The notes below the pieces were generated by a model. That model did no database searches, was not told the DNA's origin, and saw only the letters and a program-made list of their open reading frames with translations. Below, piece by piece: positions 57,013-64,000 of a stretch of DNA of 64,000 nucleotides; position 1 is the first letter of the stretch, and each line of letters begins with the position of its first letter. Source of the DNA: Thermoplasmata archaeon (GTDB lineage: Archaea; Thermoplasmatota; Thermoplasmata; Thermoplasmatales; Thermoplasmataceae); the NCBI GenBank assembly GCA_021806235.1, contig JAJZXU010000010.1, positions 1 through 64,000 on the forward strand. The letters run 5' to 3'. A program made the translations under genes and the position numbers.

Positions 57013-57057
57013 AATAAGAAATTAAAAGTGAGAATATATATATACTCCGCTGAATAT

Positions 57058-57126
57058 ATGCCCGAGGAAAGAATGTATAAACCGGAAGAAAAATTAAAAA
57101 TTGTAATGGAGTACGAACATCCATGA
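57058..57126 (+). pseudogene. Transposase OrfA-type N-terminal fragment
   Basis: A 22-codon frame reading MPEERMYKPEEKLKIVMEYEHP before a stop resembles the N-terminal helix-turn-helix start of IS3/IS66-like OrfA proteins (…S/PEEKLKIVLE…). It is cut off right after the first helix. Its TGA overlaps the ATG of the next gene. Confidence 0.45.
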
Positions 57127-57824
57127 CCAGAATTCGGGTAATGGTATTCCCCGGTGCACATAACTTACCCCTATATTTGATGGACAGTCTTGAAATTATC
57201 TACACAAAGTCAAGGAATGAACAGATTGCTGCCATTCAAAATGGTGATGTGGATATAATTCATACATCTCCGGATAATCTTCGTTTAGAGGATGCAAAAG
57301 GTCTCATTCCCTTTCTCTCCGGCTCTGTTGGTCCACTCTCCATGATGTGCACTGACCCTACCATTCCATTTCATACGCTGGCAGTAGATAGTGCAAAATC
57401 CGGTTTCTCCACTCTGGCATATGATTTCCTTGCGAAAAAATGGGGTTCCATGTCTTACGATATTCTGGAGGTTGGTGGAACCCCGCAAAGACTTGAAGCG
57501 ATGAAAAACGATCTGGCTTCGTTGGCTGTGATGCATCCACCTTTTACTCAATATGCTGAAATGGCTGGATTTCAGAACCTTGGTCGTGTTGATAGGGAAA
57601 ACTCTGTAACACTATGTGGCGTTTATAAAACTGGGGCTGCAAAATCGTTGATTGCTTCTTACCGTGAACAGTATAGTTCGGCCATTGAAATTTTAAGCGG
57701 AGAAGATGGAGAAGCTACTTCTGAGCTATTGATTAAAGAACACGTTGATTTACCTGTTGATCTATTGAAACCTATTGCAAAAGTGATGCGTGCATCTATT
57801 GTGAGTGCTGGTGTGGATTACTAA
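57123..57824 (+). CDS. NMT1/THI5-SsuA-like substrate-binding protein, no signal peptide
   Basis: The 233-residue protein shows the periplasmic-binding fold start MTRIRVMVFPGAHNLPLYLM and DVDIIHTSPDNLRL (about 40-53), with a later VMHPPFTQYAEMAGFQNLGR (about 140-159), as in ABC nitrate/sulfonate/pyrimidine-precursor binding proteins. It lacks a signal or lipobox, and the segment expected between LPLYLM and DSLEIIY is short, so it may be truncated or cytosolic. No ABC permease or ATPase is adjacent. Less AT-rich coding and flanking transposase pieces suggest transfer. Confidence 0.65.
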   Translation: MTRIRVMVFPGAHNLPLYLMDSLEIIYTKSRNEQIAAIQNGDVDIIHTSPDNLRLEDAKGLIPFLSGSVGPLSMMCTDPTIPFHTLAVDSAKSGFSTLAYDFLAKKWGSMSYDILEVGGTPQRLEAMKNDLASLAVMHPPFTQYAEMAGFQNLGRVDRENSVTLCGVYKTGAAKSLIASYREQYSSAIEILSGEDGEATSELLIKEHVDLPVDLLKPIAKVMRASIVSAGVDY

Positions 57825-58015
57825 TTATTTTTTTCTTTGATAATCATCTATCTGTATGAGAATTCACAGGATAATATGAAATGTAATGCTCCTTTAAACG
57901 GTTGTTTAAATATATACAGTTAGCAAAATTTTATGAAAACAGGACAAAAATTTTTATTGGAATTGCCGTTATTATAAGTGATCAAAATAGGGCCCCGAAT
58001 AATATTGAAATAACA

Positions 58016-58561
58016 TCAGTTTGCTATTCTTTCTGCATATTCCTTCAGTTTTGCCTCATTTACTTTTCCTCTAAGCACAGACATCGTATCCCGATCAGGT
58101 CTGATACCATAGTATATGAAGTCAAGCATGGTTTTCTCTGGGTCTGAAACGGGCACATAAATACCACCATAATTTACATAATCAAATCCAAAGAACATAT
58201 TTTCTCTTATCCTGTGGAGGTTGACCCTTATGCCCAGAAGTTCCCTGATACCTGGATTAGCCTTAGATTTAGTTATAATTACCGGAATTGCCTGCTGTGT
58301 CCATATTCGCCTTATCGTTAATGCATATTCCAGGCCATAGTAGAATGGTCTGAATGCAAATCCAACTACCTCCTCATTCCTGTGAAATGTATACACACCA
58401 TTTTTAATTCTGTAAAGTTGCCCGGATTTTACCATGTTATGAAGCATTAGTCTTATATAAGGCTCATCTGCCCCCAGTTTCAAAAGAAATCTCCTTGCAT
58501 CATCTGTCATGAAAATAGTTTGTTTTTCGAAAAAACTAATAAAAACCGCTTCATATTTCAT
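58016..58561 (-). CDS. AbiEi-type antitoxin/regulator
   Basis: A 181-residue protein with an N-terminal winged HTH (DDARRFLLKLGADEPYIRLM, then NMVKSGQLYRIKNGVYTFHR, about 20-62) and a C-terminal AbiEi domain (PFYYGLEYALTIRRIWTQQA; VPVSDPEKTMLDFIYYGIRP). Such proteins repress the operon and counter the AbiEii nucleotidyltransferase in type IV systems. It overlaps the upstream toxin-like gene by 11 bp and is the second gene of the pair. Confidence 0.85.
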   Translation of the reverse strand: MKYEAVFISFFEKQTIFMTDDARRFLLKLGADEPYIRLMLHNMVKSGQLYRIKNGVYTFHRNEEVVGFAFRPFYYGLEYALTIRRIWTQQAIPVIITKSKANPGIRELLGIRVNLHRIRENMFFGFDYVNYGGIYVPVSDPEKTMLDFIYYGIRPDRDTMSVLRGKVNEAKLKEYAERIAN

Positions 58562-59195
58562 TTAACCACCTGCTAATATAATTGATCAGCATCGTAAAAT
58601 TCAGGTCTTTCCTTCCGGCATAAATTAGTGAGCTTATTATATATTCGTCAACAGGTCTATGAATTCCATGTAAAAATTCCGAAAATTTTTTCTGTACCAG
58701 ATAATCCGACTTATCTAGCCAGCCGGTTAATACAAATAGATCGTATATATCGCGGATATATAGCCTCCCAGAATATGCCTCTATCTTTCTGATCATCAAT
58801 TCTGTTGGGCTGAGAACACTTATTGTTTTGGTTGTACCATCGATGCGGGAATATGCCCTAATATCGTTTTCAGCAGATCCGGGTTTAGTTTCTAACAATA
58901 TGGGCGTAGCCTCCCGGGCTATCCGGATTCTGGACGGAAATTCCGGATCTCTCCAGATCAGTTTCAGATCATATTTTTCCAGACATGATGTAAAATTATT
59001 AAAGGAACTGTTGTCCATATAAATATCAATATCATCTGAAAACCTCTGGCCACCAAAGCATCTCCATATTGCCGTACCACCATAGAGAAGGGCATCAGGC
59101 TGGAAATTATCATAAATTATGTCAATAACGTAATCCTGGAGTTCAGCAATTTTTAACCTTTCTCCACTGATAAATGAGCCAATGGGTTCTGCCAT
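58551..59195 (-). CDS. AbiEii-type nucleotidyltransferase toxin
   Basis: The 214-residue protein carries the AbiEii/AbiGii core: ALLYGGTAIWRCFGGQRFSD (about 35-54) with DDIDIYMD directly after, i.e. the GGTAL...R-x-S-x-D-I-D active site. A later catalytic carboxylate region lies around IRIAREATPILLETK, and LSPTELMIRKIEAYSGRLYIRDIYDLFVL (about 129-157) is also present. Relatives add nucleotides to tRNA or other targets. It is first in the operon, ahead of the antitoxin, the reverse of the usual AbiEi-AbiEii order. Confidence 0.87.
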   Translation of the reverse strand: MAEPIGSFISGERLKIAELQDYVIDIIYDNFQPDALLYGGTAIWRCFGGQRFSDDIDIYMDNSSFNNFTSCLEKYDLKLIWRDPEFPSRIRIAREATPILLETKPGSAENDIRAYSRIDGTTKTISVLSPTELMIRKIEAYSGRLYIRDIYDLFVLTGWLDKSDYLVQKKFSEFLHGIHRPVDEYIISSLIYAGRKDLNFTMLINYISRWLNEI

Positions 59196-59655
59196 AATAA
59201 GTAATAGTTATATTATATTATAACTTTTACTTATTTTAATATAGCGGCTATCTGCTATTGTTTACTTTATAGGGAAGATGATAGTTGCTCCGAATTTCTC
59301 TACTATTCTATGAATATTATCAATACTATGAGTTTAAGGATTTCTGGGGGGTAAAAATGTGAAATTCCTAGATTCCCGCATCATTAGACATTAGTTGTTA
59401 TTTTTATCTGTATTTTTATGGGTATGAGGATTTGTATATTAGTGTGTAATTACACATTATGGTATTCATGCGGTACAAAAAAATCATTCAAGAAAATAGA
59501 AATCATAGTGCCTAATATTATGGGAATTTAGGAAATTTATAACTACTGATGATCGGAATAGCTTTATATTTAAATAGGAATTAGTTTCAGGACTGAAAGC
59601 GAAGAAATACATTTACTCACAAATCAGATGAATATTAAAATATAAAAAAACATTA
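59196..59655. other. Intergenic region between divergent AbiE pair and a hypothetical gene
   Basis: About 460 bp. The left end holds the AbiE promoter side ('tataatataactat' near 59208). The middle has only short broken frames. At 59581-59601 'tagtttcaggactgaaagcg' has a partly palindromic, CRISPR-repeat-like look but occurs once. 'tttatatttaaata' (about 59562) may be the promoter of the next gene. Confidence 0.45.
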
Positions 59656-60288
59656 ATGAAAAAGAGATTAAACTGTATGGTTGATGGAAGAAGCAAAACA
59701 AAAAATGATGATAAAAATCTCAGTCCAGCAGCACTTTTAAGGGCAAATATAGCACAGGCAATAAAAGAGCTGTACACTGAAAGGCACAAACTCTTTTACC
59801 CGGAAAATAAGGATTATGAACGTATTCTTAAAATGCTTGATGTTTTCTATAATAATATTGATGAACTCAGTGAGAAACAGCCATCGATTGCGGTAAGAAC
59901 TACCAGCGGATTTGTTTACAGAAAATTTGATAAAAACATTGCAACAGGTACTAAGGATTTTTTCAGGTTTCTTACCATAATTCCACCACGTGGTTCAATA
60001 ATACGAACTGCTGCTATAACAGCAAGTGTAAATGGGATTACTGTTCCAAGGCTTTCATATATTTTAAAAACCATCCTAGAATTTAAATTTCCGCAGTACT
60101 GGACTGAATATTCAGGCACATATATGAATATTACTGCTGCAATACTAAAAATATTTAATGATCAGTCTCACGGCGAGAAAACTGGAGAAACATTAAATCT
60201 GGTAGAAAAAAATAATTTAAATTTAACTGAATCAAAAGAATATGAAGAAAAAATTAAAAAATGGTTAAACCTAGGTTTTCTCATTTGA
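59656..60288 (+). CDS. Hypothetical 210-aa protein
   Basis: No family is recognised. Residues ~20-120 are helical (SPAALLRANIAQAIKELYTE), followed by IIPPRGSIIRTAAITASVNG and GITVPRLSYILKTILEFKFP (about 124-143), which could form a helix-turn-helix. No signal or transmembrane helix is evident. A second start, Met8 (MVDGRSKTK), is possible. Its end overlaps the 3' end of the MFS gene by 18 bp, tail-to-tail. Confidence 0.55.
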   Translation: MKKRLNCMVDGRSKTKNDDKNLSPAALLRANIAQAIKELYTERHKLFYPENKDYERILKMLDVFYNNIDELSEKQPSIAVRTTSGFVYRKFDKNIATGTKDFFRFLTIIPPRGSIIRTAAITASVNGITVPRLSYILKTILEFKFPQYWTEYSGTYMNITAAILKIFNDQSHGEKTGETLNLVEKNNLNLTESKEYEEKIKKWLNLGFLI

Positions 60289-61728
60289 TCCAGAGGCACC
60301 ATCAGAAGCATTTTTTGCTGGTAACACCAATTTTGGCATTCCGTGGACATGCTTATATGTTGCTACTGCAATCTCTTCCAGTGTCAACCCGTTTGTTTCT
60401 GGGGTGAAAAACACCGTGAAAACAAAGGCCAGTACCATCAGGCTGAGCAGGACGAAAAAGAAGGAAGATTTGCCAATTGCAGTGCTAATATATGGGAATA
60501 AAAATGCTGATGTGAATGCCGCTATTCTTGTTATTCCTGTTGCACCACCCATGGAAGATGATCTGAGCTTTGTTGGCAATAGTTCAATAGCATACAGACC
60601 CATGGTATTTCCAGGGCCAAGGTTGCCCACACCGTAGTCTATTACAAAGGCAGCGACACCAATTACGATTCCAATGCTTGCAACTGCACCGGACGCTATG
60701 AAGAACATTGCCATCGCTATGGTCATGGATCCAAATCCAATTGCCTGCAGTGGTTTTCTTCCAAGGCGATCATTGAGCAATACAGCACCAAATGCACCCA
60801 GGAAGCCCACTGGCATATTAAATATAAGGGATAAGAGCAATGATGACCCTCCACTGAACCCAAAACTTTTAAGTATAATTGGAGAGTACAGCCCTATTCC
60901 ATAACCTGCAATATCGTAAAGAATCCATTGGAACCATATTATAGCTGTACGCTTTCCATATTCCCCCTTAAACAGGGCAGAAAATGATCCTGCGCCAATA
61001 TTTTCCTCAGACTGTCTTTCCGCAATTATTGCCTTTATATCTTCAGATGTAATTCCAATATGTTTGGCTATGGAATTTATATTTTTTTCGGAAAGTTTTG
61101 ATTTTTCAGGCTCTATAAGATTCCACCTTAATGATTCAGGCATTTCAGTTCTTAATACAACAGTGATTATAGCAGGAATGGCACCCAGTGCAAGAGTCCA
61201 TCTCCAGCCAGCTAATGGATCTGCAAGATAAAATACATATCCCAGCAGAAACGCTGCACCTGCACCAATGCTCCAGAATGCCCATACCCAGCCATAACCA
61301 GCGCCACGTTTTTTATTTGGATACATCTCAGTAGTATATACGGGACTCAGGGCATAATCAGCCCCAATACCCCAGCCCACAAAGAACCTGAAAATAATCA
61401 TTTCATATACATTGGTTGACAGTGCAGAGAGTACTGCAAATACTGCAAAAAATACCAGATCGAATATGTACAGGTATCTTCTTCCTATCCTGTCTGCATA
61501 GTGACCAAAAAGAACTGAACCAACAAACGCCCCTAAAAGTGCTGACCCTGTTACAAATGATTCTGTAAATGAGTTATATGGAAATATTTTATATGTTACC
61601 AGAACCAGTGTAAACACCGAGATCACACTAAGGTCATATCCATCAAGAAAATACCCCATTGCAGATAGTGTAGTAACAACCGATCTGCCAGGCATTTTCA
61701 ATGATTTACTTTTAACTGTATCTGTCAT
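60271..61728 (-). CDS. MFS permease, sugar/organic-anion H+ symporter type
   Basis: A twelve-helix major facilitator of 485 residues: SAMGYFLDGYDLSVISVFTL (about 23-42), A-motif GHYADRIGRRYLYI (about 75-88), GWGIGADYALSPVYTTEMYP (about 114-133), NDRLGRKPLQAIGFGSM in the second half, and ELLPTKLRSSSMGGATGITR (about 393-412). The C-terminal tail is soluble and Lys/Ala-rich. Substrate unknown. It is divergent from another MFS gene of the same general type at 61876. Confidence 0.87.
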   Translation of the reverse strand: MTDTVKSKSLKMPGRSVVTTLSAMGYFLDGYDLSVISVFTLVLVTYKIFPYNSFTESFVTGSALLGAFVGSVLFGHYADRIGRRYLYIFDLVFFAVFAVLSALSTNVYEMIIFRFFVGWGIGADYALSPVYTTEMYPNKKRGAGYGWVWAFWSIGAGAAFLLGYVFYLADPLAGWRWTLALGAIPAIITVVLRTEMPESLRWNLIEPEKSKLSEKNINSIAKHIGITSEDIKAIIAERQSEENIGAGSFSALFKGEYGKRTAIIWFQWILYDIAGYGIGLYSPIILKSFGFSGGSSLLLSLIFNMPVGFLGAFGAVLLNDRLGRKPLQAIGFGSMTIAMAMFFIASGAVASIGIVIGVAAFVIDYGVGNLGPGNTMGLYAIELLPTKLRSSSMGGATGITRIAAFTSAFLFPYISTAIGKSSFFFVLLSLMVLAFVFTVFFTPETNGLTLEEIAVATYKHVHGMPKLVLPAKNASDGASGSNEKT

Positions 61729-61875
61729 TATTGTTTACCTCCCGGCATTATCTGCCTATAATATATATTAATTGCCATGATATGATATATATTAATATAT
61801 AGCGGTATATAGTAGTATATAAGCCTAAACTTACTATTTGAACTAAATTTAAATAGAGACTGAAAATGTAAAGCC
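61729..61875. promoter_or_regulatory. Shared divergent promoter region of two MFS genes
   Basis: The 147-bp gap has repeated 'atatattaat' tracts on both strands (about 61761-61771 and 61788-61798). The element 'tgatatatattaatatata' is nearly self-complementary. Both genes start without a clear Shine-Dalgarno, so short or absent leaders are likely. A common regulator could act here. Confidence 0.4.
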
Positions 61876-63270
61876 ATGGAATATAATATTCTGGATAATG
61901 CAAAATTGAATTCCCTGCACAGGAAAATAACTGCGCTGTCTGTTGGTGGTACCTTCCTGGATGGTTATGATATATCCATAATTTCTGTAGCGCTGATTGT
62001 AATGTCCCCGGTAACCTTTGGGTTGAATACGAATATCGGGAAATCCCTGATAGCAGCATCTACTGTTATAGGGATGCTAATTGGGGCTGTCCTTTTTGGG
62101 TATATAACTGATCTTTATGGCAGGAGAAGCATGTATATGTATGATATGGTACTTTTTATAATAATGACGGTTGCCGTGGCACTCTCATTTAATTTTGTGT
62201 CCCTTTTTGTTTTCAGGTTCATACTTGGACTTGGACTGGGTGCGGATTATGCAATAGGCACAACTATTATAGGAGAATTTACGCCGGTAAAATACCGTGG
62301 AAAACTCCTTGTTACAAATGTTCTTGCCTGGTTTGTAGGGGCCGCAGCTGCAGCAGTAACGGGATACTTATTATTACCACTTGGTAGCATCTCATGGAGG
62401 TATATGTTTCTTATAGGTGTGATTCCGGCGGCCATAATACTTATATTAAGGCGTGATGTCCCGGAGTCGGTTAGATGGCTTACAAACAAAGGTAAAAAAA
62501 GTGAGGCTGAGGCTGTTGAAATGAAGTTAACCGGCAGTAAAGACAATTTGAATAACATTAAAATAGACACAAAAAACCCATTAAGAGACCTTCTGAGCAG
62601 TAAATATATTAAAAGCCTGCTATTTGTTGGAATATTCTGGTTCACCTTCGATGCAGCCTTCTATGGCATTTCAATTTTCAGCCCCACAATTCTGGTACTC
62701 CTTGGATTTAAGGCCAGGCTTGCCGTTTTAGGTTCTGCTGTGTTTGACTCGTTTGCCATACTTGGAAGCGTTATTGCCATACTGCTAATTGACAGGCTCG
62801 GCAGAAAAATTATAACCATTATAGGATTTTCTGGCATGGTGGTATCTCTTGGCATACTGGGCATTATAACACACTTCTACTCAACCAAGGCAGAGTTCCT
62901 TATAGCCGGCATACCAATTTTTATTATGTTTCTAATATTCTATATAACCGAGGCTATTGGTCCGGGATCCACGGATTTTGTTTATCCTGTTGAGTTATTT
63001 CCAACCGAGGATAGGGCCACTGCCCAGGGATTTGGAACATCTGTCAGTAGAATAGGTGCTATTCTGGGTATAACCACATTTCCATTTATTGTCACAGACT
63101 TTGGATTCAGCATGAGCCTGTTTTTCTTTACAGGACTTTCAGTTATAGGCCTGCTTGCAACAATATTCCTGGCTACTGAGACCAGGGGAAAGTCACTGGA
63201 GGAAATAAATGCTATAGAAGAGGGGACAAAAATTGATGCTGTTGAAACTGTAACTGCTCCCCAGAAATAA
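61876..63270 (+). CDS. MFS permease, sugar/organic-anion H+ symporter type
   Basis: 464 residues, twelve helices, same layout as the gene at 60271: SVGGTFLDGYDISIISVALI (about 23-42), A-motif GYITDLYGRRSMYMYD (about 74-89), GLGLGADYAIGTTIIGEFTP (about 118-137), LIDRLGRKIITIIGFSGM, and YPVELFPTEDRATAQGFGTS (about 375-394). The shared family with 60271 and 53199 suggests several related acid or sugar uptake systems. Substrate unassigned. Confidence 0.87.
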   Translation: MEYNILDNAKLNSLHRKITALSVGGTFLDGYDISIISVALIVMSPVTFGLNTNIGKSLIAASTVIGMLIGAVLFGYITDLYGRRSMYMYDMVLFIIMTVAVALSFNFVSLFVFRFILGLGLGADYAIGTTIIGEFTPVKYRGKLLVTNVLAWFVGAAAAAVTGYLLLPLGSISWRYMFLIGVIPAAIILILRRDVPESVRWLTNKGKKSEAEAVEMKLTGSKDNLNNIKIDTKNPLRDLLSSKYIKSLLFVGIFWFTFDAAFYGISIFSPTILVLLGFKARLAVLGSAVFDSFAILGSVIAILLIDRLGRKIITIIGFSGMVVSLGILGIITHFYSTKAEFLIAGIPIFIMFLIFYITEAIGPGSTDFVYPVELFPTEDRATAQGFGTSVSRIGAILGITTFPFIVTDFGFSMSLFFFTGLSVIGLLATIFLATETRGKSLEEINAIEEGTKIDAVETVTAPQK

Positions 63271-63580
63271 ATATTTCAGGTATAAATTTCTCAATATAAG
63301 TATAATAAATTATTAAATTTTTAATATACTACACCGCTTTAAAATCATTTATATTTTTCCTATAATAAATTCATTTCATCAGGATCTGCGGAATTAATTG
63401 CCCGGCATTATAATTATTTTCCATGTGAAACTCTATATATAGTATATATTGATTTATATTATAATATAGATTATTTGTGTAAATTATATATAGAGTTAAT
63501 GAGATAGGCAATCGATAAATATAGGTTTTAACGGAATAGATGGAACACTGAACCAACCAGGAATTGTGCCCTGGCCTATT
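63271..63580. other. Intergenic region upstream of the last gene
   Basis: About 300 bp of AT-rich DNA holding a 13-bp perfect inverted repeat (63429-63441 and 63485-63497) that could be an operator or a hairpin, and TATA-like tracts around 63484-63490. No other gene is visible. The ORF-track entry 63371-63556 on the minus strand is not supported. Confidence 0.45.
63429..63497. repeat. 13-bp inverted repeat (aactctatatata / tatatatagagtt)
   Basis: The two arms are exact reverse complements separated by 43 bp. The right arm covers a TATA-like sequence ahead of the partial membrane gene, so it may be a regulatory site controlling it. Confidence 0.6.
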
Positions 63581-64000
63581 ATGGTATTGTATTTTTCTCT
63601 CGCCTCCCTTTTTTTACTTTATGTGGGAAGAAAGAATGGAGCCCTGTCACAATTTAAAACCGTGGATTATGTATATACTGGAATCGCTGCGGCTTTTATG
63701 ATTGTGTGGAACTTTTTTGTTGGCCCCTTTATGGACAAACTCGTCCCATCAGGTGCATCTGCATTTCTTGGATTTGGTGCCCTTGGTGAGTTCATGATTC
63801 TACTGATTCTTGCGGGTGTAGTGAGAAAAGTGGGAATAGGTATGCTTGGATGGTTTATCTATAACATTCTTGCGGATATCTATCATTACGGATTTGGAGG
63901 GCAACCCATGTACATTATCTACCAGGTTTTTGCCTTTGGAATACTGATAGACCTATGGATTGCCATTACCCATGGAAAACCATTTGGTTTCGGGTCAGAA
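63581..64000 (+). CDS. ECF transporter S-component-like membrane protein (partial, runs off window)
   Basis: An open frame continues to the window end and is absent from the supplied track. From ATG 63581 it reads MVLYFSLASLFLLYVGRKNG, then VGPFMDKLVPSGASAFLGFG and ALGEFMILLILAGVVRKVGI. A later NILADIYHYGFGGQPMYIIY and further hydrophobic helices follow. The combination of ALGE, RK-x-G and NILADI-x-x-YG-x-GG resembles S components of energy-coupling (vitamin/precursor) transporters, but this is from memory. An earlier GTG (63566) is also possible. C-terminus missing. Confidence 0.5.
   Translation, partial: MVLYFSLASLFLLYVGRKNGALSQFKTVDYVYTGIAAAFMIVWNFFVGPFMDKLVPSGASAFLGFGALGEFMILLILAGVVRKVGIGMLGWFIYNILADIYHYGFGGQPMYIIYQVFAFGILIDLWIAITHGKPFGFGSE

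Noticed and set aside
57285-57551. Minus-strand ORFs 57285-57551 and 57358-57540
   Set aside because: They are shadows of the binding-protein-like gene, whose plus frame shows the family pattern.
49335-59195. Integrated virus or plasmid carrying the toxin-antitoxin modules
   Set aside because: No integrase, attachment-site repeat, capsid, replication or packaging gene is visible, and housekeeping genes are interspersed.
59581-59601. CRISPR repeat-like sequence
   Set aside because: It occurs once, with no spacer-repeat periodicity and no cas genes in the window.
53199-63270. The three MFS permeases as one transporter operon
   Set aside because: They are on different strands and separated by other genes; only the pair at 60271 and 61876 shares a divergent promoter region.

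Overview
The window reads as chromosome of an acidophilic, cell-wall-less euryarchaeon of the order Thermoplasmatales (Ferroplasma/Picrophilus/Acidiplasma-like). The evidence is a very AT-rich sequence, a 23S rRNA gene standing apart from 16S and 5S genes, a zinc-type 7Fe ferredoxin, an A-type ATPase whose catalytic subunit carries an intein in its P-loop, a D-gluconate/galactonate dehydratase of the non-phosphorylative Entner-Doudoroff route, a sulfide:quinone oxidoreductase, and many promoters whose TATA box lies about 25 nt before the start codon (leaderless mRNAs). The species cannot be fixed from sequence reading alone. Layout, left to right. 1-1525: the 5' half of a 23S rRNA gene (minus strand). 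1.7-6 kb: an eIF2B-like protein, a small wHTH regulator, a NifX-like protein, purM, ferredoxin and an ACT protein. 6.1-12.6 kb: argG-argH, valS, glnA. 13-16.1 kb: a membrane protein, NAC, the CCA enzyme, a ubiquitin-like Gly-Gly protein and tRNA-Gln. 16.3-18.2 kb: DUF1641 plus SQR. 18.4-22.4 kb: a leuA-leuC-leuD-leuB operon, then tRNA-Phe. 22.9-23.4 kb: an unexplained GC-elevated stretch and a short IS200/IS605 derivative. 23.9-25.3 kb: gcvT enclosed between inverted copies of its own promoter. 25.5-28 kb: tRNA-Ala, isopentenyl phosphate kinase, type 2 IPP isomerase, ZPR1. 28-37.9 kb: the complete A-type ATP synthase operon K-E-C-F-A(intein)-B-D-(35-aa membrane peptide)-H-I. 37.9-41.4 kb: sugar-acid dehydratase, FMN reductase, flippase. 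41.4-42.5 kb: decayed genes. 42.6-49 kb: thiI, a SOD/Ogg2/nuclease-like oxidative-damage cluster, 2-phosphoglycerate kinase, thrB and a Cys/Met PLP enzyme. The right part, from 49.3 kb, is more accessory: a MNT-HEPN toxin-antitoxin pair, GNAT, geranylgeranyl reductase, EamA and MFS transporters, a two-gene operon of unknown function, transposase fragments, an orphan periplasmic-binding-like protein, an AbiE-type pair in toxin-first order, two further MFS permeases, and the start of an ECF S-component-like membrane gene running off the right edge. The best candidates for something undescribed are the inverted promoter duplication around gcvT, the tiny membrane protein inside the ATPase operon, and the uncharacterised leaderless two-gene operon at 54.6-56.2 kb.
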